DNA of 64,000 nt from Orychophragmus violaceus (Eukaryota; Streptophyta; Magnoliopsida; Brassicales; Brassicaceae). Positions 45,648-56,279 of the stretch are shown in pieces (positions within the stretch are counted from its first letter, which is position 1; each line of letters begins with the position of its first letter). Both the position numbers and the translations under genes were made by a program. The stretch is taken from NCBI GenBank assembly GCA_030180135.1, contig CM058236.1:9693357-9757356 (forward strand), written 5' to 3'. The notes under the pieces were generated by a model. The model did no database searches. It had not been told where the DNA came from and saw nothing but the letters and a program-made list of their open reading frames with translations.

Positions 45648-47158
45648 TGATAGCTAGGATTTTAAGATCCTTTTGAGGTACCAATTCCTCAAGCTTATCG
45701 TGTAGCTTTGAGGTATCGAACCTATTCTGGGATGGATAAAACCAATAAGCACTCACTAATCCTCTAGAGTCAAATCATTCAATTAAGTTGTTGGTTTTTA
45801 ATTTCTAACAATCCTAACAAAGACAATTCAAGTAGAAGTAAACAAGAAGCAAATAAACAAGCGATTCAATCAATGACAAAGATAAGGCCTAAGGGTTAAG
45901 GTCAACGGACAGGTGACTCGGGATGATCAAGGATCCTAATTCAAACTTCAAACAAGCTAATCTCCTAGTAAGGAACACAACGATACAATCAGTTTAATCT
46001 CTTAATACTAATCTCTTTACTTAATCCTAATCCAAGAACAAATTCTCATTTGTGAATTAGAATCAAGCAAGCAATCAAACAAGTTCCAAACAACTAACAA
46101 TCACTCTAAACATACATTCTCATGCGCTAGAATGTGAAAGTTCTATCAAAGCTATGAACAGGAATTTCATCGAACATGTTGTGAACAAGAAATCTTAAGT
46201 ATCCTAATCAACTTGATCAAGGCTAATTAGGCATTACACGCACTTTGACAGATGAGATTTCATACAATTAAACACTAGAATCCATTGATCACCCCTAAAT
46301 CAACCTAATCCTACCTAACCCATAAGCCCTATGAAGAACTACTCACTAATCATCATGTGAACAACAAAATCCATGGGGATAATGTTGATCATTAGAGATT
46401 AGAGATAGAAACAAAGATTTAGAGAAGAAATCACCAAAAAATACTTAGATTAATCAAAGAAATCAAACTTGTTCTTCCCAAGTGTTTTTAACATAAAATA
46501 AAGCTTTAGATTCTGTAAAAAGATAGGTTTTTGGCTTAAAAAGTCATTAGGGTTCGAGCCGGGTCAACCCGGAACAAACCGGGTGTTGACCCGGATCCAA
46601 GGCAATTTCTGGGACGCGTATCGGTCGGCGTATCGGTCGTCCGACCGATACGGACTCTCGGATTTTTCTGGGAAGGGTCGTATCGGCCAGCCAGCCCGAT
46701 ATGCTGGCCGATATGGACTCTCAGATTTTTCTGTGTTGAGATGCATCCAGTAAATCAGGCATAACTCTTTCCATATAGCTCCGAATGACTTCAAACCACC
46801 TCCATTAGAAAGCTAACTCAATTTCCCATGATTTTTATTCAGAATCCCAGAGCTAAAAGTCAATGTAATATCTTCATATGACTCAATCTTTCAAGCTCAT
46901 CGGTTTGGTCCTACATCACCATTTCACTTGCAATCACTCCTTTGGCCTCCAAACTCTTCCAAACCTCCTTAGCAACTCCAAGAACCTACAAAACATAGGA
47001 AACACTCCAAATGCAATCCTAGAATGCCTAAACATAGCTCTAGATGATCCTATACTCTAAACACATCAATGACCAAGGAAATGAAGTTAAAGGAAACTAA
47101 AAAGAAGTAAAACATGATCCTAACAATAGCCTAAATGCATGAAAATACAAGTATATCA
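45648..47158 (-). repeat. LARD 5' LTR
   Basis: 1511 bp, about 99.5 percent identical by eye to 41467-42977. Confidence 0.92.
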
Positions 47159-48978
47159 ATACTCAGGTAGAAGATAAAAACTGGAAACTACTTATCGACG
47201 GCGCTTCATCCAAAAAAGGAGCCGGGGTAGGAGTACGTCTCGTATTCCCAACCAGAGAAGTAGTGGAGCAATCATTCAAGCTGGGTGCATCCAACAACAC
47301 AACTGAGTATGAGGCTCTGCTAGCCAGTCTTAGGCTAGCTAAAGAGATTGGAGTACAACATCTCTTGGCCCATTGCGACTCCATGCTTGTCGCAAACCAG
47401 ATCAACGGAGATTATGAAGCTAAAAACGAGCGAATGGAGGCATATAGAAAGGCGGCATTAGAACTTACCAGCTCCTTCGAGTTCTTTGATATCGTCCAGA
47501 TACCGAGGAAAGAAAATTCCCCAGCAGATGCACTCGCATCTCTGGCATCGAATCCCGACCTCTGCCGACTAATCCCAGTGGAGACAATTCACGAACCGAG
47601 CATCCCGCCTCCCGAAATCAATCACGAAGAATCTGATAATGTCGCTCTCACAATCCAACAGAATGGCGAGGATGACATGTGTCTTGATATTCAAGCAAAA
47701 AACACCGACCTCATTGCACTCTTAACAGACGACAACGAGGATTGGCGACAGGAAATAATAACGTATCTAACTGAAGGAAAGCTTCCAGAAGATAAGTGGG
47801 CAGCGCGACGACTTAAAGTCAGAAGTGCACGATACACTATGCACAACGGTATCCTCTACAAATACTCGGCCAACAAAGTCCTTCTCAGATGCATACATGG
47901 AGATGAAGTACGCCGGGTTCTCAAAGAAACACACTCAGGAGAATGCGGGAATCATTCCGGGGGTCGGTCTCTCGCTCTCAAAATCAAGCTGAATGGTCAC
48001 TATTGGCCTACTATGATGGCTGATTGCGAAACCTATTCCAACAAGTGTGAAAAGTGTCAGCGTCATGCGCCATTCATACACCGACCCACGAAAATGCTTA
48101 CAACATCAATTGCGGCTTATCCATTCATGAGATGGGAAATGGACATCGTTGGGCCGTTGCCATTGTCCAATCAAAGGCGTTTCCTGCTGATCATGACTGA
48201 CTACTTTACAAAGTGGGTCGAAGCCAAAGCATACGTCGCAATCCATGACGTCCAAGTTCAGAACTTCGTCTGGAAATACATCATATGCCGATATGGGCTG
48301 CCCTATGAAATCGTCACGGACAACGGATCGCAATTCACATCAAACTTGTTCGAAGGGTTTTGCAAGAAGTGGGATATACGGCTCAGAAAGTCAACACCGA
48401 GATATCCTCAGGGGAACGGCCAGGCTTAAGCCACAAATAAAACTATCATTGCCGGCATTAAAAAGCGGCTTGAAAGCAAAAAAGGAGTTTGGGCCGACGA
48501 GCTAGATGGAGTCCTTTGGTCGCATAGAACGACTCCTCACCGCGCAACTGAAGCTACCCCATTTTCCTTGGCTTTCGGCGTGGAAGCAATGGTTCCAGCA
48601 GAAGAAAACGTATACACTCTCCGCCGATCTCTCATGCCGCAACATAACGAGATCAACGAGAAAATGTTGATTCAGGCTCTCAATACACTAGAGGAAGAAC
48701 GAGATCGAGCTCTGCTCCGCATTCAAAATCACCAGCAACTTGCAACTCGATACTATAACCAGAAAGTCAAGGAGCGACATTTTCAAGTCAGAAACTATGT
48801 TCTCCGCAAGGTTTATGAAAACACCAAAGAGTGGAGAGCGGGTAAACTCGGTGCAAAGTGGGAAGGACCCTACAAAGTTACGAAAGTCGTCAAGCCTGGA
48901 GTTTACGAGCTCGAATCAATGAAGGGCAAAGCTTTGCCGCGATCATGGAATTCAGCAAGCTTGAAGGAATACTTCTAA
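47159..48978 (+). pseudogene. Gypsy-C second RNase H and integrase, one stop at the catalytic Glu
   Basis: The frame re-enters pol after the LARD. The archaeal-type RNase H (47180-47550) has LLIDGASS, TEYEALLASL, HCDSMLVANQ and the final NSPADALASLAS. Integrase follows: zinc-binding HHCC (THSGECGNHSGG ... CEKCQRHA) near 47930-48070, core with MDIVGPLP and VTDNGSQF, then QGNGQA followed by TAA at 48427-48429 exactly where the third catalytic residue (Glu in QAEATN of Gypsy-D) should be. Beyond the stop the same frame stays open to 48978 with the C-terminal domain (KLGAKWEGPYKVTKVVKPGVYEL). One base change could explain the loss. Confidence 0.88.
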
Positions 48979-49130
48979 GACAGCCAAAAAAAAATCCTAT
49001 GTATGAATTACGAGCGACTTGATTCTTCCTAGGAAGATACGTAGGCAGGCTTCATCGGCACAGTCGCAAAATCTAATAAATTTTTTATCTTACAGCATAT
49101 GTCACATTAAAAGCTCACCGAAGCCAAATC

Positions 49131-49212
49131 AGCCGAGTTCTAACTCGCAAACTAAAGCCGAGTTCTAACTCGCAAACTAAAGCCGAGTCCTAACTCGCAA
49201 ACTAAAGCCGAG
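49131..49212 (+). repeat. 25 bp tandem repeat behind integrase
   Basis: Three copies of agccgagttctaactcgcaa plus actaa (starts 49131, 49156, 49181) and a partial fourth at 49206. Confidence 0.88.
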
Positions 49213-49515
49213 CTCCTTAGTTCGAAAAAGTCGAGTCTAAGCAACTCGCAGAAAGCCGAGCATCCAATAAGACTCACACTAGCATCATGCCCCCTGGCCA
49301 GGGGTGTGGTCTTCCTTGCACATGAGGTGCACATCGTGGCAAGGAAAAGCCGAGATCCGTCTCGCACTAAAAAACCGGGCTCGTACCCGTACGTTCTCTG
49401 TGGTGGGCGATAACAAATAAGCCGAGCATTTAAGCCTCGCGTATTCGTTTGTCCTCTGAACAACTAAGCCGAGCACACATAAGTCTCGCAAACCGCCTTA
49501 CGGAAAAAATATGGT

Positions 49516-49860
49516 TTAAGTCGCTATCTGTTTTAATTTGTCAAGAGCAAATTTAAATACAAGATCAGTCTGATTTCAAATTGCAAACATGTCAAAAACG
49601 TATTTTAAGTCGCTAACTGTTTAAATTTGTCAAGAACAAGTTTAATACAAGATTAGTCCGATTTAATTACAAGCGTGACAAAAAACGTATTTTAAGTCGC
49701 TACCTGTTTGAATTTGTCGAGAACAACTTTAAATACAAGAATATACCGATTTGATTACAAGCATAGAAAAACGTAATTCAAATCGTTATCTGTTTTAAAT
49801 TGTCAAGAACAAACTTAATGTAGCCCGACTTAAAATGCAAACTAAAATCAGACTTGGAGG
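49516..49860 (+). repeat. Tandem repeat of about 87 bp in the Gypsy-C 3' region
   Basis: Four diverged units start at about 49516, 49606, 49693 and 49779. They share taagtcgct-tctgtttt, aatttgtcaagaacaa, aatacaaga and acaaaaacgtatttt. Tat/Ogre elements are known for variable tandem repeats here, which can seed satellite DNA. Confidence 0.82.
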
Positions 49861-49974
49861 ATAAACGCAAAAATTAACTTAAACTGTCCTCTTGATAAGA
49901 GGACAAAGGTCTTACAAATAAAAAAGAGAGATTACAAGGCCGATACAAAACATATAAAAAAAGAGAGAGGGAAG

Positions 49975-52696
49975 TTAGTCGGCTCCAGCTGACGGCTTCT
50001 CTGGCTCATTAACCTTCTCGGCTTCATTCTTCTCGATAATCGCATCCTGCGCCTTAAAAGCACTGTCCAAAGCCGCGATCTCCGAGCTAACGGACTGGAC
50101 AAGATCGGCAGGGACCGCCCCCGGGATAACTCCGCGATTGGTCCCGAATTCATCAACATCCCTCGGAACTGGGGGAGGCGAATCATGAAAAAGATTGAGA
50201 AGGGGGTGACGAACTGGCGAAAGAACAAATGTGAGTTCGTATTTCGTCACGACGTCCAACTGATTGAGTTTAGCCTCAACTGCAATCTCATCTGCCGCGA
50301 CTTGATCAAGGACCAGCTTTGGAATCGGCACACCCTCTTCACTGAGCTTCATCAGGCACTTCTTGAGACCGGAAATTTGACCCTGCTCGACCGGCAGCAT
50401 GGTAGCAGTTTCCTGGTCCTTCACGAAACGCTGGAAAAGGTCAAAATGAGTTTGTGCCTTCGCTCTCGCAGCAGCGTCAACACGATCCCTTTCCTTCTGC
50501 ACCAAGTCGGTATAGAACTGAAGCTGTTTCTTCTTCTCCGATTGCAAAGCTAGAAGATCAGCTTTGGCTTTTCTCGTCGGCTTGTCGAAGATTTTTCTCC
50601 GCATCACGAAGCCTGCCCCTAAGCACCAGATTGCGTGCTTCAAGAGCGACCTTCTCCTCTTTCGCTTTCTTAAGAAGCTCGTCCCGCTTTATGACCGCAT
50701 CAGCCATCTTCTGCGCACTCCAAGAGCTTTCCAAAGCCACACGGTTCGAGGCCGCAATCATCTGAAACCAAAATGAAGTCATCGTTAAAATAACAAACAA
50801 GTATAGAATCTAACAAGGAAAAACTTATGGTTGCTTCGGCTTGCTTCAACTTAAGGATGGCGTCAGAATTAGGCAGCTCCTCCAAATCCGGCCAGTCCGA
50901 CTCGTTTCCTCTTATGCACGTCAGCATGTCGAAGCATGCTCGAGGATTGTCGATCAACGGAACCTCGCTTGCATACTGGTAGGAAAAGTTGTGAATCGAC
51001 GGGCGGACCTCCCCCTCTTTTACGTCGCGTCCAGGTCGAACCAAAACGATCTCCTTGAGAGAAGCAAAGGGCTTGTGGTTTCCAGAAAAATCAGCGACGT
51101 CCCCATTTACTTCATAAAACGCTTCCACGGGTTTTTAACCTTAGCGGGTTTACCAGAAGCCGCCTTCTCGGCAGAAGCGTCTTCAGTCGGCTTGCTCGCC
51201 TTAGATACTCTCTTAGCCGGCTTCTCTTGGCCCGACTTGTCCTCCGCGGACCTTTTTTTGGACGGAACCTTCGGCGGAAGGTTAGAGGAAGGATTCGCTG
51301 AATCTGATTCTACACTCATCACAGCTTGAGTAGCCGACTTCTCACCAACATCAGCAGATTGGTTACCGCCTTGAGGTAACACAAGCGCATCCTTCTCTTT
51401 TGGCGGCTTAACAGACGGTGAAGATTTGGAGGAAATCTTCTTTGAGTAGTCAATCGAGTCAATTTTCTTCACCTTGCCCATCTTCTTCGGTCTCACGAGT
51501 TGTTCAGGGGTAACATTCGCCTTGGTATTCCACTTAACTAAAATAGAAAAGGGAAAAACTCAGAATTGGCAAAAAGACACCAACTTTTGCAAAACGGTAA
51601 ACAAACCTTTGGAGATCCGCGGGAGAGTCTTGTTTATACGATACCGAGAAAGGTCCGACCACTTGAGAAGACCGAGAGACTGGATCTCTTGAAGAATCGG
51701 GAAAAAGTTCTCCGGGTACGGCTTGAGAAAGGGGTGATGCACTGCAATAACAAAACATAATTAAGTAAATCATCACATTTGATTGACGATAAATTCAGAA
51801 CGACATCTACCAAAATTCGTATTCCATGATGTCCTGATGAGTTCCTTGTGGTCGTCAAGAACAACTAATGGAGACAATTCGACATAGAAGTAATATCTCT
51901 GCCAGTTGTTGATCTTGTTTGGCGCATCCGTCACTACACGGTTACCGCTCTTGAGTTTAACCGCAAAAAATCATGGAATAGTTTTCTTCATAGGATTGAT
52001 TGAAGTCATTTCCTCGAAGATGCTGACGGTTATCGTGATGTCGGCTTCAGCGCCAAGAACGAGAAGACCCACCATGTGGCGAACCGCGACGGCCGAAAGC
52101 TGAGAAATGGCGATGTCACGGCGATGACAATAGGAGACCAGCAAGTCGGGAAGCGGGAACCAGCAGCGGCAACCCCCAGTGTCAGTGTTAATAAAGTATG
52201 ACTCATAGAGAGTCATATATCCCGGTAGAGGGTTCTAAGGACGATCAAGCGTACAAGGGATGAGGAACTTAATCTTTGGATCTGCTCCGCAACCCTGGAA
52301 CGTAGACGTTACCGACTTCACAGTGGATCGGGTCTCGAAAACATTACCATATGCCTCGCTAGGAGCACCCGACACTTCAGGAAGATGAATGTCATTGTTA
52401 TCATCAGAATCATCCTGATCGACATCGATATCATCCTCATCACCATCAGAATCTCGCAATTGCGGGATGATAAAGTCCCCCCGACCAGAGCTCTCAACAG
52501 CATCAGTTTGCCGTGACAACTCACGACGACGTTGGAACTCTTCGACTTCATGATGAACAGGATGATTCTTTAAGTCAGAGGAAGTGCTTGAAGATGTCGA
52601 ATCAGATGAAACAGATCGACGACCTGACGAATCGTCCGCAGACGAGACGGTAACAACTTCCTTATCTTTGTTCCCAGAGCAACGGATCAAACACAT
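49975..52696 (-). pseudogene. Antisense extra ORF of Gypsy-C (spliced, best-preserved copy)
   Basis: Starts at ATG 52696 (MCLIRCSGNKDK). Regions in order: Ser-rich then acidic segment (52240-52690); conserved core 51811-52216 (LYESYF...CRCWFPLPDLLVSY, RDIAISQL, FEEMTSI, NNWQRYYFYV, RTSWNTNFG); intron 51742-51810; exon with HPFLKPYPENFFPILQEI (51607-51741); intron 51538-51606; Lys/Pro-rich linker with KK/KPAK motifs (51110-51537); a second globular part (50825-51128); intron about 50762-50830; then a long coiled coil and a Pro-rich DSPPPVPRDVDEFGTN tail ending at 49975. Introns are 63-70 nt with normal acceptors; the third donor reads ATAAGT instead of GTAAGT. One in-frame TGA (51968-51970) and one frame break near 51120 are the only other lesions. 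Function unknown. Confidence 0.72.
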
Positions 52697-53189
52697 AACT
52701 TTTGAAGAACAGATGAAGAACGCACGCAACGAATAAAGAGTTTGATCTAAAATCCTAAGAGTTCAAGGCTGAGCAACGACGGAGAAATGATCGGAAAATA
52801 AAAACCGGTGGAGAGCAAAAGTTACCTTTTATCTTCTTCGCTCGAGCAGGAATGAAAGAGTAAGAAGTGAAAATGGACTATTTATAATGAAAATGACGGC
52901 GTCGTGTCCGAGGTAATAATTACCCTAGACGACGCTTCGTTTCTCGCAGCTACGAACCGGTCCGACCAGGATCAATCTGATTTTCAACAAAACCTGTCTG
53001 AATCTTCACGATTGGACTCATCCCGATTTTGGGTAAGGCCGAAATCGGTCCGCCAGTTTGGGCCTGAAAAGAGGAGGGTTCATCACGATAAATGGTCTGG
53101 GCCCACAAAAAATTACTTCCTAAACCATAAGTTAACTCCTCGCAACGCCGACTTGAATAAATTCAAGTCGCCGCACTGGGGGGGCTTAT

Positions 53190-53727
53190 TGTTGGAGTCA
53201 AGATTGACACTTTCCCTAAAAAGGCCTATTCAGGAATTTAGGTCGGCCCAGAATGGAAAGACGGTTTAGGACCCAAGTCGGTAAAACATGGTTAACCCCG
53301 ACTCGGTTCAACCGGCTTACGTCTAGGGTTTTGAAGGATGCAAATCGCAAATAAGACAAAGACGGCGCATAGCGATGCCGAGATACGGAAATATTCTATG
53401 CCGAGATATTAGGAAATATTCATGTTTATCTTGATTTTCCTTTATTGTTAAAACTGACTTTGTAACCCTATATAAGGGAACCTTATGAATCAATGAAGGG
53501 ACACACTTTTCATAATACTTTTAGCCTGAGAAACTTTAGAGCCGATTTAACCTAAAACTCTCTCCGGCGACTTGAAACTTCTCTTCACCGCTTTATTCCA
53601 TCTCGGAAACCTAAAGCGAAACCCTAATTTCTATATTCTCACCGTGTTCTTAAATCCTCTTTTAGAATCCCTTAAGAAAACTCTAAAACTCTTGCTATCT
53701 TTGGATAGACAGAGTTAAGATCTTACA
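53190..53727 (+). repeat. Gypsy-C 3' LTR
   Basis: Preceded by the PPT cactgggggggctta (53173-53189). It is 538 bp, begins TGTTGGAGTCAAG and ends GATCTTACA. Includes a plausible TATA region (ccctatataaggg around 53467). Confidence 0.75.
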
Positions 53728-53989
53728 AACTCTACAAACCCTAAAGTTGAATAAGCCATCATCATACTAAAAAGAAAACTGGAAGAGAAATGTGGACGGA
53801 AAACAAGATCCCAAAAGTGACTACTCTCGTTATCTTTATCGTCATCATCATCATAGTAGACATGAAGATAAAGGCAGCTGAATTATTCTCTAATATGCCG
53901 CAAGATATCTGCAGTAACGTACGACTAGAGCAGACAGCAATAGCACAAGCAATCACCGAACAGATCCTATTATCCATTATCGTGAGATA

Positions 53990-54167
53990 TGTTTTTTGGG
54001 GTAGTGAGTTTTTGGGCTTTTTTTGGATATTTAATTGGGCCGTATATTTAAAACCCAGAACAATGTGTGGTTTCGAAAGGATTCCAACACTTTTCGTCTA
54101 CTCCTCCAGTTAGGGTTTTTTGGTTCTTTCTTCTTCTGAAAAACCTTGCAAAAAATTGTCCAAATCA
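53990..54167 (+). promoter_or_regulatory. Promoter-proximal region of the GeBP-like gene
   Basis: Two Site II motifs (TGGGCT at 54013-54018, TGGGCC at 54036-54041) and a telo-box (TAGGGTTTT at 54111-54119) lie within 160 bp of the start codon. This pairing is typical of promoters of growth- and ribosome-related plant genes bound by TCP factors. The open frame 53790-54113 overlaps it, has a hydrophobic N-terminus and no recognised relative; I do not annotate it as a gene. Confidence 0.55.
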
Positions 54168-55110
54168 ATGGCTGATTCCAGCGATTCGAACTCAGGTTTC
54201 TTCGAAATCAGACAGAACAGGGAACTTACGAAGAGGAAGCATGACATTGAGAACGAAGAAGAAGACATTTCCGGTACGGAGGCAATGCTGAGGAGGAGAA
54301 AGCAACCAAAGATGAATACGCCGTCAAAGATGATATGGACTAAGGACAACGAGCTTGTCATTCTCCAGGTTTGTAGATAGATGTATTATCTCTCTTGCTT
54401 CGTCTTCTCTACTTTCTGAAACTGTTTGTTTGTGTGGAAAAAAGGGTATTGTGGACTATGAAAACGAAAAGGGATCTAGCTACCGATGTGATTGGGATGT
54501 CTTTTACAGCTATGTGAAAGATTTGTTAGATGCTGATTTCTCGAGGAAACAGCTTATAAATAAGGTTAAGAGGCTGAAGAAGAGGTTTAGCGATGTCATT
54601 ACAAGATCCAAGGATGGGAAAGGACTTACCTTTACTTGTACGGATGACGAACAAGTGTTCAGATTGTCGTTGGCTATTTGGGGCAAGAACGAAACGGAAT
54701 GTGCTTCTAACGAGGATATGCAGGACCAACCAAAGGTTCTGTTTTATTTTTTTAATACCAATCTTTGTTTATGTGAAAATGTGATTATTTAACTAATTGG
54801 TGATGGTCGATCTTAGGAGGTTCTTGTTTCGATTAAGGGTGAGCCGGAGAGAATGGAGGAAGAGAATAAGTGTGAGGAGGAAGATGGTGTGGATGAGTTC
54901 TCTGTTTTGCAAGACGTGCTCGAGGCGGTGACTGTGTTTCAGACTTCTGGTAAGAATCAACAGAAGAAGCTTTGTCAGAATCTGAAAAACCTTCCGGCTC
55001 AAAGGAAGAAAGAACTATCCGACGAATGGAACGCTTTGCTTGATGAGGAGATGAAATTGAACATCAAGAAACTGACTTTCTCAGCAAAGCTAGCAAACGC
55101 GGCCGCTTGA
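54168..55110 (+). CDS. GeBP/storekeeper-like DNA-binding protein (three exons), intact
   Basis: Exons 54168-54368, 54445-54735 and 54817-55110 with GT...AG introns (54369-54444 and 54736-54816), all phase 0, give 261 residues from ATG 54168 to TGA. Residues 58-150 form the DUF573/GeBP non-canonical leucine-zipper DNA-binding domain: MIWTKDNELVILQGIVDYENEKG, later KQLINKVKRLKKRF, and AIWG near residue 150. The N-terminus is Ser/Glu-rich with a basic RRRK cluster that could be nuclear-targeting. The C-terminus (AQRKKELSDEWNALLDEEMKL) matches the conserved tail used for dimer formation. Family members are plant nuclear transcription regulators that act in cytokinin response, leaf hair and sugar signalling. 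The protein is short for the family but has all its parts. It is the only intact host gene here. Confidence 0.9.
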
Positions 55111-55379
55111 GTTTCTGCTTTATTCAACAAGGTTTCTGCTTTTGGGAATGATTTAACTATTTTTAGCTTCTTCCTAGCGACTAATGTTTTTTGTTATATG
55201 TGTTAAGCCGCATTAAAAGGTTGTTGGCTTCTTTTGTCTTAGAGTGTTGAAACACTTATTAAGAAAAGATTAGAATGCTAATTAAATATTTACCCTATAT
55301 GATGTGTGTAAGTAGGTAACTAGTCTTTTCATTTATTCCCCACTATATGGCCAGATTTGAATTAATTGACCATATGATT
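55111..55379. other. 3' flank of the GeBP-like gene
   Basis: AT-rich, likely 3' UTR and terminator. No ORF. Confidence 0.4.
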
Positions 55380-55479
55380 TAAAATTTAAAATGGATGGCT
55401 TTCTTTGAAAGAATGGGAAATTCATTCATCCAATAAAAAACGTCGTTACAATATTTATGTCCATTGTTTGAACCTTTGA

Positions 55480-56270
55480 TAGTGTTTAAAGATGCTTTCA
55501 GAGATGAAAAAGAATTTTGTGGGAGCTTCAATAAGTGCCAAACCACAGTTTGAGAGCATCTTCGAAGTTGCAGTTTTCTGATATGCGAACTGAAGATAGT
55601 CCATTTCGTTCGTCCGTGTCGATGAGTCGTATTAGTTGTAGAGGGGCACACGGCTTCTTGTAGTGCACCATATGAGGAAAAGAGATGATGAATCCTGCTT
55701 CGGATCGAGATTACATAATTTCCGAGCGTTATGAATCAATTCCTAAGTAGCCCACGAGCTAGTGTAGTCCACATTTTCAATGAGAAATAGCAGAAGAAGA
55801 ATAAGAGATACTTTGTTTACATCGGAATTTGACAAAGAACACATGTAGAGCTTAAAGACACATTCTAGTTTGACGTTATGTTCCCAATTGGGAGACAATC
55901 ATGAAGATTGAACTATGCAAAAATGAGTATTTGAGAGTGGTAAATGGGAACCTAACTCCCTTATACCAATCGATATGAGAATTTTGGTTGAATTTGTTGT
56001 TTTTTCCTCTCCAAAGTGCTTCATACTCCCCGCTTCCTGTTTTTACGGTGAGTTCGATATTGTTGAGAATGTTTACTTGATGTTCCTCCATTGATGAGAA
56101 GTCGGAACCGAGCCAACAATTGCATCAATAGGAACTCACATATCAATGAACCCGCTCGTGCCTGTTTGGGCAGCCACTCTAGAGAAGACACCATACCATA
56201 AATACGATGAGAAACCGTTGGCCACCTCTATTCGATAGAAGCTCTTTGCAGTGTCTCGGTACTTATGCAT
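55480..56270 (-). pseudogene. LINE (non-LTR retrotransposon) 3' ORF2 fragment
   Basis: Minus strand, in three frames. It opens with the post-RT segment resembling SGFIDM-VPIDA-VGSVP, then ELTVKTGSGEYEALWRGKNNKFN and WYKGVRFPFTTLKYSFL (zf-RVT region; family form WYKGVWF..ATPKYSF). Further down are KMWTTLA-like sequence and APLQLIRLIDTDERNGLSSVR (family C-terminal form P..LI..ID...RNRL.S.R). Stops and shifts throughout. The RT core itself is missing, as expected for a 5'-truncated LINE insertion. Confidence 0.72.
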
Positions 56271-56279
56271 ATTTTGCTA

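Noticed and set aside
49152..49491. Minus-strand ORFs in the post-integrase region of Gypsy-C
   Set aside because: They run through the 25 bp tandem repeats and have no similarity to other copies.
53790..54113. A 107-codon ORF with a hydrophobic N-terminus just upstream of the GeBP-like gene
   Set aside because: No recognisable family; it overlaps the promoter motifs and transcript leader of the GeBP-like gene and has no clear coding bias. Probably chance.
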